Source of the DNA: Streptosporangium amethystogenes
Lineage (GTDB): Bacteria; Actinomycetota; Actinomycetes; Streptosporangiales; Streptosporangiaceae
NCBI RefSeq assembly: GCF_000721075.1
Contig: NZ_JOEQ01000011.1
Span: forward strand, 62,001-126,000
Length of the DNA stretch: 64,000 nt
Direction of reading: 5' to 3'
Both the position numbers and the translations under genes were made by a program. The notes beneath the pieces were generated by a model, which was not told the DNA's origin, searched no databases, and saw only the letters and a program-made list of their open reading frames with translations. This document shows, piece after piece, positions 6,692 to 15,537 of this stretch; positions within the stretch are counted from its first letter, which is position 1, and every line of letters begins with the position of its first letter.

Positions 6692-9616
6692 ATGGATCCC
6701 TCGATCCGGACCATGGGTCCGGACAACGCGTACCCCCGCGAAGGACGACTCGCCCACCGCATCCGGACCCGCCGCAGCCGCCTCGCCGTCGGCGTGGTCG
6801 TCGCGATGGTGGCCGGGTTGCTCGGCCTCGGCGCCGCCCACTCCGCCGAGGCGGCCACGGTCGGCGCCGGTAGCTACGCCGACACCCTCCCGGCCGGCCG
6901 CTCGCTGCCGACCGGCTGCGGCTCCCTCTCCACCAACCCCCGCCAGTGGGTGACGGCCAACGCCCCCGCCGGAGCAGTGCCCACCAACGACTGGTGGTCG
7001 TCGATCCTGTTCAAGAAGACCGACTGCGCGTACGGCGAGCCGCTGCACGCCCACCCGATCTCCTACGACACCTTCGCGGGCGGCCTCGGCTTCTCCTACA
7101 ACACCACCCCGCAGATCAGCGGCACCGCCACCGGGGTGGGGGAGTACCACTACCCGTACGTCGAGAACATCAGGGTCGGTGTCGCGGGCCTGAACTCGCC
7201 GGACGTCAAGGTCGACGGCTGGAGCGACTGGACCGTCACCCCGTACTGGAGCGGGGGCGGCCGGACCATGAAGGCCACCATCGGCCACGGCCTGCCGTTC
7301 GCCTACTTCCAGATCACCGGCGGTGACGCGCAGATCACCGCGGCCGGCACCCCCTCGGTCTGGTCCAACAGCGGCGCCACCATCGGTTTCACCGCGGGCG
7401 GCCGCGACTACGTCGCCTACGCCCCGACCGGCGCGACCTGGTCGGTGAGCGGCACGACGATCAGCTCGTCCCTCGCGGGCAAGGGCTTCTTCTCGGTGGC
7501 GGCGCTGCCCGAGGGCGGCGACCGCGCGGCCCTGGCGAACACCTACGGCCAGTACGCGCACGCGCACGTCACCGGCACCCGGGTCTCGTACTCCTACACG
7601 CCGTCCAACAGCACGCTCACCACGACGTACGCCTTCACCACCACGGCCAGGCAGGGCAGCGCGACCGGCACGGTCATCGCGCTCTACCCGCACCAGTGGA
7701 ACCACCTGACCGGCTCGACGCCGCTGGCGCAGACCTACGTCTCGGCGCGCGGTCAGATGAAGATCGTCACCGGTACGCAGTTCAGAACGTCGATGAAGTA
7801 CACCGGTGTGCTGCCCGAGGTCCCCGCGGTGGCCGACAACTCGGGCGCCGACCTCACCACGATCACCAACCACCTCAACGCCGAGCTCGGCAACCCGATG
7901 GACAACCGCGGCGACGACACCTACTGGACGGGCAAGGGCCTGGGCAGGGCCGCCCGCATCGCGGAGATCGCCGACCAGCTCAACCTGACGTCGGTGCGCA
8001 CCGCCGCGCTGAACGCCATTCGCACCCGCCTCAACGACTGGTTCACCGCCTCGCCCGGCAAGACCACCCGGGTCTTCTACTACAACCCGGCCTGGGGAAC
8101 CCTGCTCGGCTACCCGGCCTCGTACGGCTCCGACCTGGAGCTCAACGACCACCACTTCCACTACGGCTACTACATCGCGGCCGCCGCGACCCTGGCCAAG
8201 TTCGACCCCAACTGGGCGAAGAGCAGCCAGTACGGCGGCATGGTGGACCTGCTGATCCGCGACGCCAACAACTACGACCGAGGCGACACCCGTTTCCCGT
8301 ACCTGCGTGACTTCGACATCTACGCGGGCCACGACTGGGCGGCCGGGCACGGCTCGTTCGGCTCGGGCAACAACCAGGAGTCCTCGTCCGAGGGCATGAA
8401 CTTCGCCAACGCCCTCATCCAGTGGGGGCAGGCCACCGGCAACACCGCGGTCCGCGACGCGGGCATCTACATCTACACGACCCAGAACGCGGCGATCCAG
8501 GAGTACTGGTTCGACGTGCGCGACCAGAACTTCCCCGCCGCCTTCGGCCACAGCACCGTCGGCATGGTCTGGGGCTCCGGCGCCGCCTACGCCACCTGGT
8601 TCAGCGCGGAGCCGGAGATGATCCAGGGCATCAACATGCTCCCGGTCACCGGCGGGCACTTCTACCTGGGCGACAACCCCGGCTATGTGACCACCAACTA
8701 CAACGAGCTGGTACGCAACAACGGCGGTCCGCCCACGGTGTGGCAGGACATCATCTGGGAGTTCCTCGCCCTGGGCAACGGCGACACGGCACTGGCGAAC
8801 CTCAGGGCAGGCAGCGGCTTCACCCCGGAGGAGGGGGAGAGCAGGGCCCACACCTTCCACTGGATCCGCAACCTGGCCGCTCTGGGCAACGTGGACAACT
8901 CGGTGACCGCCAACCACCCGCTGGCCAAGGTGTTCAGCAAGAACGGCGCCCGGACCTATGTCGCGTCCAACATCACCGGCAGCGCGATCACGGTGACCTT
9001 CTCCAACGGTACGACGCTCAACGTGCCCGCGGGCAAGACCGTCACCTCGGGAGCCCTCACCTGGAGCGGGGGTAACGCGAACGGAGGCACCACCGGCCCC
9101 GACCCGACTCCCACGCCCACCCCCACCCCGACTCCGACGGTGGGCCCCTTCACCGCGACGCGCTACCTGCAGTCCGGCGGCGGGCTGCCGGGCACGGCGG
9201 GCAGCGCGGGCACCGTCACGCTGGCCGCCGCCAACGGCAACCGCGACGGCACCCCGACCAACGCGCAGGTCTTCACGGCGACCGGACTCACCGGCACCCA
9301 CAACGGTGGCTCCACCACGTTCGACCTCTTCGTGGACGCGGGCACCACGGTCGCCAACGGCACCCAGATCCGCGTCTCCTACGATCTGACCGGCAACGGG
9401 AGCTGGGACAGGGTGGAGACCTACGCCTACTTCGCCACCGACCCGGTGACGGGCTGGGAGCACTACACGCAGGGCGCGGGGCCGCAGTCCGCCTCGGGGA
9501 CGCTCGGCAACCTGTCGGGAGGCCAGGTGAAGGTCGAGGTCTGGAGCGCCATCGGCAACGGCACCACCGCCCTCGGCGTCGGCAACCAGTCCCTCGTACG
9601 GCTGCCGTTCAGCTGA
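6692..9616 (+). CDS. Secreted GH81 endo-beta-1,3-glucanase with C-terminal glucan-binding-like domain
   Basis: The protein has 974 residues. A long charged n-region leads into a Sec signal peptide (core LAVGVVVAMVAGLLGLGA, cleavage near AEAA, residues 45-55). The catalytic region (about 55-800) carries GH81 hallmarks: NDWWSSILF, LELNDHHFHYGYY with the acidic residue of the DHHFHYG motif, GHDWAAGHGSFGSGNNQES and SSEGMNF. A TPTPTPTPT linker near residue 805 joins a roughly 150-residue beta-sandwich-like tail that I think is CBM56-like. GH81 enzymes cut beta-1,3-glucan such as laminarin or fungal wall. GGAGG at 6678-6682 fixes the start. It is flanked by operators upstream and a hairpin downstream. 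Confidence 0.93.
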   Translation: MDPSIRTMGPDNAYPREGRLAHRIRTRRSRLAVGVVVAMVAGLLGLGAAHSAEAATVGAGSYADTLPAGRSLPTGCGSLSTNPRQWVTANAPAGAVPTNDWWSSILFKKTDCAYGEPLHAHPISYDTFAGGLGFSYNTTPQISGTATGVGEYHYPYVENIRVGVAGLNSPDVKVDGWSDWTVTPYWSGGGRTMKATIGHGLPFAYFQITGGDAQITAAGTPSVWSNSGATIGFTAGGRDYVAYAPTGATWSVSGTTISSSLAGKGFFSVAALPEGGDRAALANTYGQYAHAHVTGTRVSYSYTPSNSTLTTTYAFTTTARQGSATGTVIALYPHQWNHLTGSTPLAQTYVSARGQMKIVTGTQFRTSMKYTGVLPEVPAVADNSGADLTTITNHLNAELGNPMDNRGDDTYWTGKGLGRAARIAEIADQLNLTSVRTAALNAIRTRLNDWFTASPGKTTRVFYYNPAWGTLLGYPASYGSDLELNDHHFHYGYYIAAAATLAKFDPNWAKSSQYGGMVDLLIRDANNYDRGDTRFPYLRDFDIYAGHDWAAGHGSFGSGNNQESSSEGMNFANALIQWGQATGNTAVRDAGIYIYTTQNAAIQEYWFDVRDQNFPAAFGHSTVGMVWGSGAAYATWFSAEPEMIQGINMLPVTGGHFYLGDNPGYVTTNYNELVRNNGGPPTVWQDIIWEFLALGNGDTALANLRAGSGFTPEEGESRAHTFHWIRNLAALGNVDNSVTANHPLAKVFSKNGARTYVASNITGSAITVTFSNGTTLNVPAGKTVTSGALTWSGGNANGGTTGPDPTPTPTPTPTPTVGPFTATRYLQSGGGLPGTAGSAGTVTLAAANGNRDGTPTNAQVFTATGLTGTHNGGSTTFDLFVDAGTTVANGTQIRVSYDLTGNGSWDRVETYAYFATDPVTGWEHYTQGAGPQSASGTLGNLSGGQVKVEVWSAIGNGTTALGVGNQSLVRLPFS

Positions 9617-9624
9617 TCCACGGT

Positions 9625-9649
9625 GGGGCGGCGGGTCTCCCGCCGCCCC
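9625..9649. terminator. Bidirectional hairpin terminator between convergent genes
   Basis: GGGGCGGCGGG, loop TCT, CCCGCCGCCCC form an 11-bp perfect stem in the 38-base gap between the GH81 gene and the oppositely oriented gene at 9655. Confidence 0.75.
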
Positions 9650-9654
9650 CGACC

Positions 9655-10575
9655 TCAGCTGATCTTTGAGGGGAAGGCCGGGAGCGGGAGCTCCCGGCCG
9701 TTCTCGCTTCCGGACGGCAGGCCGATCGGGCTCAGCGTCGGCGGGATGCCCGACTTCACGACGGCCTCGGTCAGCGGGCGGAGCAGCCGGGCGAGGTCGG
9801 AGGTCCGCTCGTCACCGAGGGCCCGCCAGGGACCGGCCGCGGCCTCGTCGGTCAGCCGTTCGATCCGCGTGCGTACCCGGGTGCCCTCGGCCGTGAGGGT
9901 GCCGGAGGCGTCGACCCATCCGCGCTCGCGCAGGGCGGCGGCACCGGACTCCCACTCCTCGGCCGGCCAGGGGCGTGCCACGCGCAGCAGGTCCAGGTCC
10001 GTCTCACCGGCGGCGACCTTGAGCAGGTGGGCCTGAGTCGGGGAGACGCAGTGGGCGACGAGCGCGGCCACGTGCCCGTCTCCCCGGTGCTCGCGCAGCG
10101 TGGTCGCGGCCTGCCAGAGCAGCAGGTGCGGCTCGTCCGGCGCGGGCAGGGCCTGGTTGGCCGCGCTCAGCACCCGGCCCGCGGTGTCGGCGAGCCGGGC
10201 GGCCTGCCAGGCGAGGTCGGCCGCCGCGCGCAGGTCGTCCGGGCCGGCCACCTCGTCGGTGAGCAGGTTCCGCAGCGCCGCCCTCGCCCCGTCGAGCCGG
10301 GCGCGGAGCACGTCGCCTGGGGTCGCGAACGTCCACGCGTCGGGGAGTGCCCTGGAGACCTTGGCCGGCGGGAAGCCGTGGAAGGAGGCCGTGACGACGT
10401 CGGGGCCGACCGGTCCGAGCGGTGCCGCCCTGGTCGCGAAGTACCCCATCCAGAAGCCGCGCATGCCGACCGCGTCGGACGCCGCCCGAGCCTCCGGGGC
10501 GAAGTAGGTGACGGCGTGCAGAGGCTCCAGCAGTCGCCACATGACACGCGGAACGTTCGGTTCGTGCTCCGGCAC
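9655..10575 (-). CDS. SCO6745-family protein (helix-turn-helix-like, function unknown)
   Basis: The conserved part runs from MWRLLEPLHAVTYFAPEA near the N-terminus through GFWMGYFATRAAPLG and ending ERTSDLARLLRPLTEAVV. This matches the actinobacterial SCO6745 family of about 290 residues, which has a winged-helix-like C-terminal half (ALRERGWVDASGTLTAEGTR). The frame is open much further upstream, but a GTG at 10575 gives 306 residues and fits the family length; this start is a judgement. It converges on the GH81 gene. No reaction or DNA target is known to me. Confidence 0.72.
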   Translation of the reverse strand: MPEHEPNVPRVMWRLLEPLHAVTYFAPEARAASDAVGMRGFWMGYFATRAAPLGPVGPDVVTASFHGFPPAKVSRALPDAWTFATPGDVLRARLDGARAALRNLLTDEVAGPDDLRAAADLAWQAARLADTAGRVLSAANQALPAPDEPHLLLWQAATTLREHRGDGHVAALVAHCVSPTQAHLLKVAAGETDLDLLRVARPWPAEEWESGAAALRERGWVDASGTLTAEGTRVRTRIERLTDEAAAGPWRALGDERTSDLARLLRPLTEAVVKSGIPPTLSPIGLPSGSENGRELPLPAFPSKIS

Positions 10576-10870
10576 GGTCTCACACCCTGTCTCATGGATC
10601 CTGGCGGATCGGCTGTGCATGTTCATACGGTACTCGGCGAAATGACCGTTGATCTCCCCCGGGAAGATCCGCTCATCTGGTCCGAACACTGACCTGATCA
10701 GCGAAGATGGGTCATCTTCCCGGTAAGGTTGGGTCTTCTCAAGGGATGCCGCGCGGGTTATCAAGAACTCGAAGCGAATTGTGATCCCAGACGGTTCATT
10801 CTCTGCCACCGCACTCCCGGTGCCACCGTCACGTCTGGTCGTCCAACCCCCCGAGCCAATGGAGAGCCGC

Positions 10871-11944
10871 ATGCGTCAGTTGCTCAGAGTGACCATGGGA
10901 ATCCTTTGTGTCGTCGCCATGCTGGCGACGGGCGTCACGGCCGCGCAGGCGGCCGTTCCCAACAGATGGGGCTTCGCCGTCGTCGACGTCACCTCCGGCG
11001 TTCCCAACCCCAGCCACCAGGCCGGTAGCTGGCCGGGCGGTTTCAACGTCACCGTCACCCCGGGCGGGGCCGGGCAGACGTTCGTGAGGTTCCCGCAGAT
11101 CGCGATCGGCGGCGGTGTGGTCCACGTCACCGCGATCTCCCCGAACGCCTACTGGTGCCAGGCGCAGAGCTGGGGGCCGTCCGGGGTCGACCTGGTGGTG
11201 GCCGTGCAGTGCTACCGGTACGGAGGGGCTCCGGTCTTCACCCCGTACAGCATCGTCTTCGAGCAGAGCACCGGCACCCTGCCGGCGCCGCAGGCGTTCG
11301 GCTACGTGCACTACAGCGGCGGGGGCATCGCCACCCAGTTCAACTCGGCCGGAGGCGTGAACACCGTGGCCGGCGGCGGGGGCGTCTGGACCGTCACGCT
11401 GCCCGGCCTGGGTTCGAGCGGCTTCGCCGGCAACCTGCAGGTCACCGCGGTCGACCCAGGCCAGCCCGCCCGGTGCAAGGTCGGCGGCTGGGCCCCGGCC
11501 GTGGGCGCGCAGGTGGTCCAGGTGCGCTGTCACAACGCGACCAGCGCGCCGCTCAACACCGGCTGGACCCTGACCTACCAGCGGGAACGCGCCATCACCG
11601 GCGCGGCGATCCCGCCGAAGAACTTCGCCTACACCTTCGACAACACCCCGGCCAACCCCGGCCCGTACGCGCCGGTGCCTCCGCCGGTGAACTACAACTC
11701 CCAGGCGGGGGTGAACACCGTCCAGACCTCCGGGACCGGTCAGCGCATGGTGCTCTTCCCCGCGGTCGGGGTGCTGCAGGACCACGTCCAGGCCACCGCG
11801 TACGGACCCGGCCCCGAGTTCTGCAACCTGCTGACCCTCTGGGCCACCAGCGGTGGCACCGCGATCGTCCGCAACGTCGTCTGCTACAACGCCGGCACCC
11901 GCCTCGACTACCCGTCCCTGGTCACCTACACCTCGGCCTTCTGA
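10871..11944 (+). CDS. Secreted protein with three internal repeats, unknown function
   Basis: The 357-residue product has a Sec signal peptide (MRQLLRVTMGILCVVAML to AAQAA). The mature part is made of three related units of roughly 105-120 residues. Each has an N-terminal aromatic strand, a VRFPQI/VTLPGL/VLFPAV strand, an HVTAI/QVTAV/QATAY strand followed by a Cys, and a second Cys in a VxC(Y/H) strand (VQCYR, VRCHN, VVCYN). That implies one disulfide per beta-rich repeat. GGAGAG at 10861 favours ATG 10871 over ATG 10859. A strong hairpin follows at 11951. A cell-surface or extracellular role is inferred; the family is not one I can name. Confidence 0.75.
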   Translation: MRQLLRVTMGILCVVAMLATGVTAAQAAVPNRWGFAVVDVTSGVPNPSHQAGSWPGGFNVTVTPGGAGQTFVRFPQIAIGGGVVHVTAISPNAYWCQAQSWGPSGVDLVVAVQCYRYGGAPVFTPYSIVFEQSTGTLPAPQAFGYVHYSGGGIATQFNSAGGVNTVAGGGGVWTVTLPGLGSSGFAGNLQVTAVDPGQPARCKVGGWAPAVGAQVVQVRCHNATSAPLNTGWTLTYQRERAITGAAIPPKNFAYTFDNTPANPGPYAPVPPPVNYNSQAGVNTVQTSGTGQRMVLFPAVGVLQDHVQATAYGPGPEFCNLLTLWATSGGTAIVRNVVCYNAGTRLDYPSLVTYTSAF

Positions 11945-11950
11945 GACCGG

Positions 11951-11976
11951 GGCGCGGTCCCGGCCGGGACCGCGCC
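11951..11976 (+). terminator. Hairpin terminator after the triple-repeat secreted protein
   Basis: GGCGCGGTCCC, loop GGCC, GGGACCGCGCC: an 11-bp perfect stem beginning 7 bases after the stop codon. Confidence 0.7.
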
Positions 11977-12092
11977 TCCGGGCCGTGCCGTCTCTGGGCC
12001 CGTACTCGTGGCGCCGCAGCCCGCCGCCATCCGCCGGTCCCTCGGGTGCGTCCTTCCGGAATGGACGTCCCTCTTCCGGGTAGCCGGGGACG

Positions 12093-13049
12093 ATGACGAC
12101 CTACGGCTTTCACTCCTCACACGAGCAGATCCATCCGGCAGAACTACTGAAGGCGGTCACCCGGGCCGAGCAGGCGGGGTTCGGGGCGGCGATGTCGTCG
12201 GACCACTTCTCCCCGTGGAGCGCACGGCAGGGGCAGTCGGGGTTCGCCTGGTCCTGGCTGGGTGCGGCGCTGCAGGCCACCGGCCTGCCGTTCGGCGTGG
12301 TCAACGCCCCCGGGCAGCGCTACCACCCCGCGATCATCGCCCAGGCGATCGGCACCCTCGGGGCGATGTTCCCCGGGCGCTTCTGGGCCGCGCTCGGCAC
12401 GGGCGAGGCGAGCAACGAGCACATCACCGGTGAGCGCTGGCCGCGCAAGGAACTCCGCAAGCAGCGGTTGCGGGAGTGCGTCGATGTCATCCGGGCGCTG
12501 CTGGCGGGGGAGGAGGTCAGCCACGACGGCCTGGTGACCGTGGACCGCGCCCGCCTGTGGAGCCGCCCGGACGTCCCGCCGAAGCTGGTCGGCGCGGCGG
12601 TGAGCGCCGAGACGGCCCGCTGGTGCGCGGAGTGGGCCGATGGACTGATCACCGTGAACGGGCCCGTCGACCGGCTGCGCGAGGTCGTCGGTGCCTATCG
12701 GGACGCCGGAGGCAGCGGAAAGCTGGCACTCCAGGTCCACCTCAGCTGGGCCGAGAACGAGGACGAGGCCATGGACATCGCCCACGACCAGTGGCGGAGC
12801 AACGTCTTCTCCCCGCCGGTGAGCTGGGATCTGGAGACCGCCGAACTCTTCGACGTGGTCTCCGCGGACGTCTCGCGGGAGAAGGTGGCCGAGGCGGTCA
12901 ACGTCTCCTCCGACCTGGGCCGGCACGCCGCCTGGATCAACGAGTACGCGGACCTGGGGTTCGAGGAGATCTACCTGCACCATGTGGGCCAGGAGCAGGA
13001 CGCCTTCATCGACGCGTTCGGCGCGAAGGTCCTTCCCCAGCTGCGCTGA
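12093..13049 (+). CDS. LLM-class flavin-dependent oxidoreductase
   Basis: This 318-residue luciferase-like TIM-barrel protein begins TYGFHSSHEQIHPAELLKAV and continues AEQAGFGAAMSSDHFSPW. It contains GRFWAALGTGEASNEHITG and the sugar/flavin segment WADGLITVNGP. It resembles the subgroup described as probable non-F420 flavinoid oxidoreductases (TIGR03885), close to F420-dependent glucose-6-phosphate dehydrogenase-like proteins; FMN versus F420 cannot be decided here. The gene stands alone, with GC-rich inverted repeats after its stop. The substrate is unknown. Confidence 0.85.
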   Translation: MTTYGFHSSHEQIHPAELLKAVTRAEQAGFGAAMSSDHFSPWSARQGQSGFAWSWLGAALQATGLPFGVVNAPGQRYHPAIIAQAIGTLGAMFPGRFWAALGTGEASNEHITGERWPRKELRKQRLRECVDVIRALLAGEEVSHDGLVTVDRARLWSRPDVPPKLVGAAVSAETARWCAEWADGLITVNGPVDRLREVVGAYRDAGGSGKLALQVHLSWAENEDEAMDIAHDQWRSNVFSPPVSWDLETAELFDVVSADVSREKVAEAVNVSSDLGRHAAWINEYADLGFEEIYLHHVGQEQDAFIDAFGAKVLPQLR

Positions 13050-13051
13050 CC

Positions 13052-13101
13052 CCGGGTGCGGCGGCCGCGCCGCCGGGGACGGGCCGCGGCCGCCCCGGTG
13101 A
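13052..13101 (+). terminator. GC-rich imperfect hairpin after the LLM gene
   Basis: GCGGCGGCCGCG near 13058 and CGCGGCCGCCCC near 13086 can pair over a loop of about 14 bases just after the stop at 13049. The stem is imperfect. Confidence 0.4.
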
Positions 13102-13230
13102 CCTGGGGAAATTCACACCGAAAAGGTGCGGGCGGTTTTCGGTGGCGCCCGGTGACCTCGCGCGGTGACCAATGAAGTGAATTTTCCTCACTTTTGTGAC
13201 ATAGGGCGGAAACAATTAAGGCGAAATCAA

Positions 13231-13259
13231 TTCACAGATGCGGTTGGATGTTCTACCTT
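13231..13259 (+). promoter_or_regulatory. Predicted promoter of the HATPase gene
   Basis: TTCACA (13231-13236), 17 bp, TACCTT (13254-13259) in a locally AT-rich stretch. A LacI-type operator follows 5 bp later, the same layout as at the GH81 promoter. Confidence 0.45.
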
Positions 13260-13264
13260 TGTTG

Positions 13265-13278
13265 TGGGAGCGCTCCCA
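13265..13278. promoter_or_regulatory. CebR-like operator
   Basis: TGGGAGCGCTCCCA is a perfect 14-bp palindrome identical to the published Streptomyces CebR site that controls cellulose and cello-oligosaccharide genes. Here it lies just before the ribosome site of an anti-sigma-like HATPase and 30 bp from its start codon, not near a cellulase. Confidence 0.7.
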
Positions 13279-13293
13279 TCAGAAGGAGGCGCA

Positions 13294-13761
13294 GTGTCTC
13301 TCCACCACAACTCATCCGCGGCGTACCTCGACGCCGTCCCCGAGTGCGCGGCCGAGTGCCTGCTGTCCGCCGCACCGTCCAGCGTGCGTGATGCCCGTTC
13401 GATGGTTCGCCGGGAGCTCTCCCTGTGGGGTGCGGACGACTTCATAGACGACTGCGTGCTGGTCGTCAGCGAACTGGTCACCAACGCCGTCAAGCACGGC
13501 GGTGCCGCGTGCGCGCTGCGAATCCGCGGTGGCGGGGGCCTGGTCCACGGTGAGCTCTTCGACCCCGGGACGGGTGCGCCCCGCGTGTGCGCCCATGACA
13601 TGGAGGCCACCGGTGGCCGGGGCCTGCAGATCGTCGACGCCCTCGCCGACGACTGGGGTGTCACGTACTCCCCCTCGGGCGGCAAGACCGTCTGGTTCGT
13701 CCTCGGCCTTCCCGAGCCCGCCCGCCCCCATCCCGCCGGCGTCCCGGCCCTGCGGCTCTGA
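13294..13761 (+). CDS. SpoIIAB/RsbW-like ATP-binding protein (HATPase_c_2)
   Basis: This 155-residue single-domain protein has the N-box LVVSELVTNAVKHGG, DPGTGAPR and the G-box TGGRGLQIVDALADDWGV. That set is typical of the stand-alone histidine-kinase-like ATPases abundant in actinomycetes, which act as anti-sigma kinases or regulators of SpoIIE phosphatases. GTG 13294 follows AGAAGGAGG with a short spacer of 4 bases. The CebR-like operator upstream implies sugar-responsive expression. The MFS gene begins 177 bases downstream on the same strand. The partner sigma factor or anti-anti-sigma factor is not identifiable. Confidence 0.85.
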   Translation: MSLHHNSSAAYLDAVPECAAECLLSAAPSSVRDARSMVRRELSLWGADDFIDDCVLVVSELVTNAVKHGGAACALRIRGGGGLVHGELFDPGTGAPRVCAHDMEATGGRGLQIVDALADDWGVTYSPSGGKTVWFVLGLPEPARPHPAGVPALRL

Positions 13762-13938
13762 CGGCGGCCCTGAGCCTTCGACCTCGAACCCGCCCGTGCG
13801 TGCCGCCGCACGCTTCCGAGCCGGGGGCGGTCCGCCCGGCGGAGCGGGTTCCCGTACCCCGGCAGGTAGATGCGCAATTTCGGCGTATCTCCCCATAGGC
13901 TGCACCGTCGGCCCCGCAGGGAGAGAAACGCATCGCCC

Positions 13939-15261
13939 ATGACCACGTACGACCACACTCGTCGCGCCTGTTACACCGGATATGTCACCCAGGCGATCGT
14001 CAACAACCTGGCCCCGCTGCTGTTCATCGTCTTCCAGACCCGTTACCAGCTGCCGCTGGAGATGCTCGGCCGGCTGGTGCTGCTCAACTTCGCCACCCAG
14101 CTGGTCACCGACATCGTGGCCGTGAAGTTCGTGGACCGGACCGGTTACCGCATCCCGCTGGTGCTGGCCCATGTCCTGTCGGCGCTGGGCCTGGTGTCGC
14201 TGGCGGTGGTCCCGGAGCTGTCCCCCTCCCCGTACCTGGGACTGTGTGCCGCCATCGTCGTCTACGCCGTCGGCGGCGGTCTGCTGGAGGTGCTCGTCAG
14301 CCCCGTGGTGGACGCGCTGCCCAGCCCGCAGGAGGGCAAGGCCGCGGCGATGAGCCTGCTGCACTCCTTCTACTGCTGGGGACAGGTCGCGGTGGTGGCG
14401 GGCAGCACCCTGCTGCTGGCCTGGATCGGCCAGGGCGCCTGGCAGGTCCTGCCCGTCGCCTGGGCACTCGTCCCGCTGGTCAACATGGTGGCCTTCCTGA
14501 GGGTGCCGCTGCCCGCGACCATCCCCGACGAGCACCGCACCGCACTGCGGGAACTCTTCCGCGCCCCCGCCTTCGCCGCGGCCGTCGTGCTGATGCTCTG
14601 CGCCGGCGCGGCCGAGCTGACCATGTCGCAGTGGTCCTCCCTCTTCGCGGAGGAGGGGCTGGGGGTCTCGAAGGTCTGGGGTGACCTGGCGGGCCCGTGC
14701 CTGTTCGCGGTCCTGATGGGCATCGGCCGCATCGTCTACGGACTGTGGGGCGAGCGGATCCCGCTGGTACCCGCGATGACCTCGTGCGGCGCGCTGGCGG
14801 CGGTCTGTTATCTGGTGGCCTGCCTGTCCGCCGACCCGGTGGTCAGCCTCGTCGGCTGCGCGGTGTGCGGCCTGGCCGTCAGCCTGCTGTGGCCGGGGAC
14901 CTTCAGCCTCGCCGCCGCCCGCTTCCCCCTCGGCGGCGCGGCCATGTTCGGCGTGCTGGCCGTCTTCGGCGACGCCGGCGGCGCGGCCGGCCCCTGGATC
15001 GCCGGAGCCGCCGCGGACGCCTCCGCCGCGGCCACCGGGCTTCTGGGTGATCTGTCGGCCGTGCTCCCCGACGACGGCGGTTCGGGTCTGCGCACCGGCA
15101 TCCTCGTCGCCACCGCCTTCCCACTCGCCATCGTCGCGGTCACCCTCGCGTACGGCATCCGGGCCGGGCGTGCGGGGGGCGTGACAGGCGGTGTCGTGAC
15201 AGGCGGTGCGGACGGTGAGGCGGTCGGTGGCCCGCCCAGGGATCCTCGCCTCACAGGATGA
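13939..15261 (+). CDS. MFS transporter (sugar-type)
   Basis: The product has 440 residues and about 12 hydrophobic segments. The N-terminal ACYTGYVTQAIVNNLAPLLF and the long inner loops resemble the fucose/glucose-type branch of the major facilitator superfamily. Conserved features include KFVDRTGYRIPLVLAHVLSA between helices 2 and 3, and LHSFYCWGQVAVV. The C-terminal 30 residues are Gly/Val/Thr-rich with a near-perfect VTGG duplication. The start at 13939 follows GGGAGAG at some distance. Being downstream of the operator-controlled HATPase gene it may share sugar control; the substrate is unknown. Confidence 0.82.
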   Translation: MTTYDHTRRACYTGYVTQAIVNNLAPLLFIVFQTRYQLPLEMLGRLVLLNFATQLVTDIVAVKFVDRTGYRIPLVLAHVLSALGLVSLAVVPELSPSPYLGLCAAIVVYAVGGGLLEVLVSPVVDALPSPQEGKAAAMSLLHSFYCWGQVAVVAGSTLLLAWIGQGAWQVLPVAWALVPLVNMVAFLRVPLPATIPDEHRTALRELFRAPAFAAAVVLMLCAGAAELTMSQWSSLFAEEGLGVSKVWGDLAGPCLFAVLMGIGRIVYGLWGERIPLVPAMTSCGALAAVCYLVACLSADPVVSLVGCAVCGLAVSLLWPGTFSLAAARFPLGGAAMFGVLAVFGDAGGAAGPWIAGAAADASAAATGLLGDLSAVLPDDGGSGLRTGILVATAFPLAIVAVTLAYGIRAGRAGGVTGGVVTGGADGEAVGGPPRDPRLTG

Positions 15262-15349
15262 GCCGCGGCGGTGCCGGCGCTGAGCCGTGCCCACCCGAAT
15301 CGCCGGGCACCTACCGGCGTTTCGAGTGGTTCAGGGGGTTCAGGGGGGT

Positions 15350-15366
15350 ATGACGAGCCTTGTCAT
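15350..15366. repeat. Short inverted repeat before the SDR relic
   Basis: ATGAC-N7-GTCAT at 15350-15366, preceded by a duplicated TTCAGGGGG motif. It is a possible operator for the M20 gene transcript; the evidence is weak. Confidence 0.25.
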
Positions 15367-15404
15367 GCCCGATGGCCGGGCTGTCGACCACAGAGGAGTA
15401 TTTG

Positions 15405-15503
15405 ATGGATTCGCACCCTTCCGGCAGGCTCGCCGTGGTCAACGGCGTGAGCGGGGGCATCGGCCCGGCCGTGGCCCGCGCGCTCGGCGGGGAGGGCGCA
15501 TGA
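15405..15503 (+). pseudogene. Short-chain dehydrogenase N-terminal relic (32 codons)
   Basis: A 32-codon frame with a good ribosome site (AGAGGAG, 15392-15398) reads MDSHPSGRLAVVNGVSGGIG and then PAVARALGGEGA before TGA. The core VVNGVSGGIGPAVARAL is the dinucleotide-binding TGxxxGIG element of SDR enzymes with N in place of the usual T. The remaining 200 or so residues of an SDR are absent. It sits 34 bases before the M20 gene. It may be a deletion remnant that now serves as a leader peptide for the next gene. Confidence 0.6.
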
Positions 15504-15537
15504 GGGGTGACCGCCCCCACGGTCCCGGGGGGAGAGC

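Noticed and set aside
6641..9463. 940-codon minus-strand frame opposite the GH81 gene
   Set aside because: Arg/Gly/Val-rich with no motif or ribosome site; a GC-bias artefact of the real gene.
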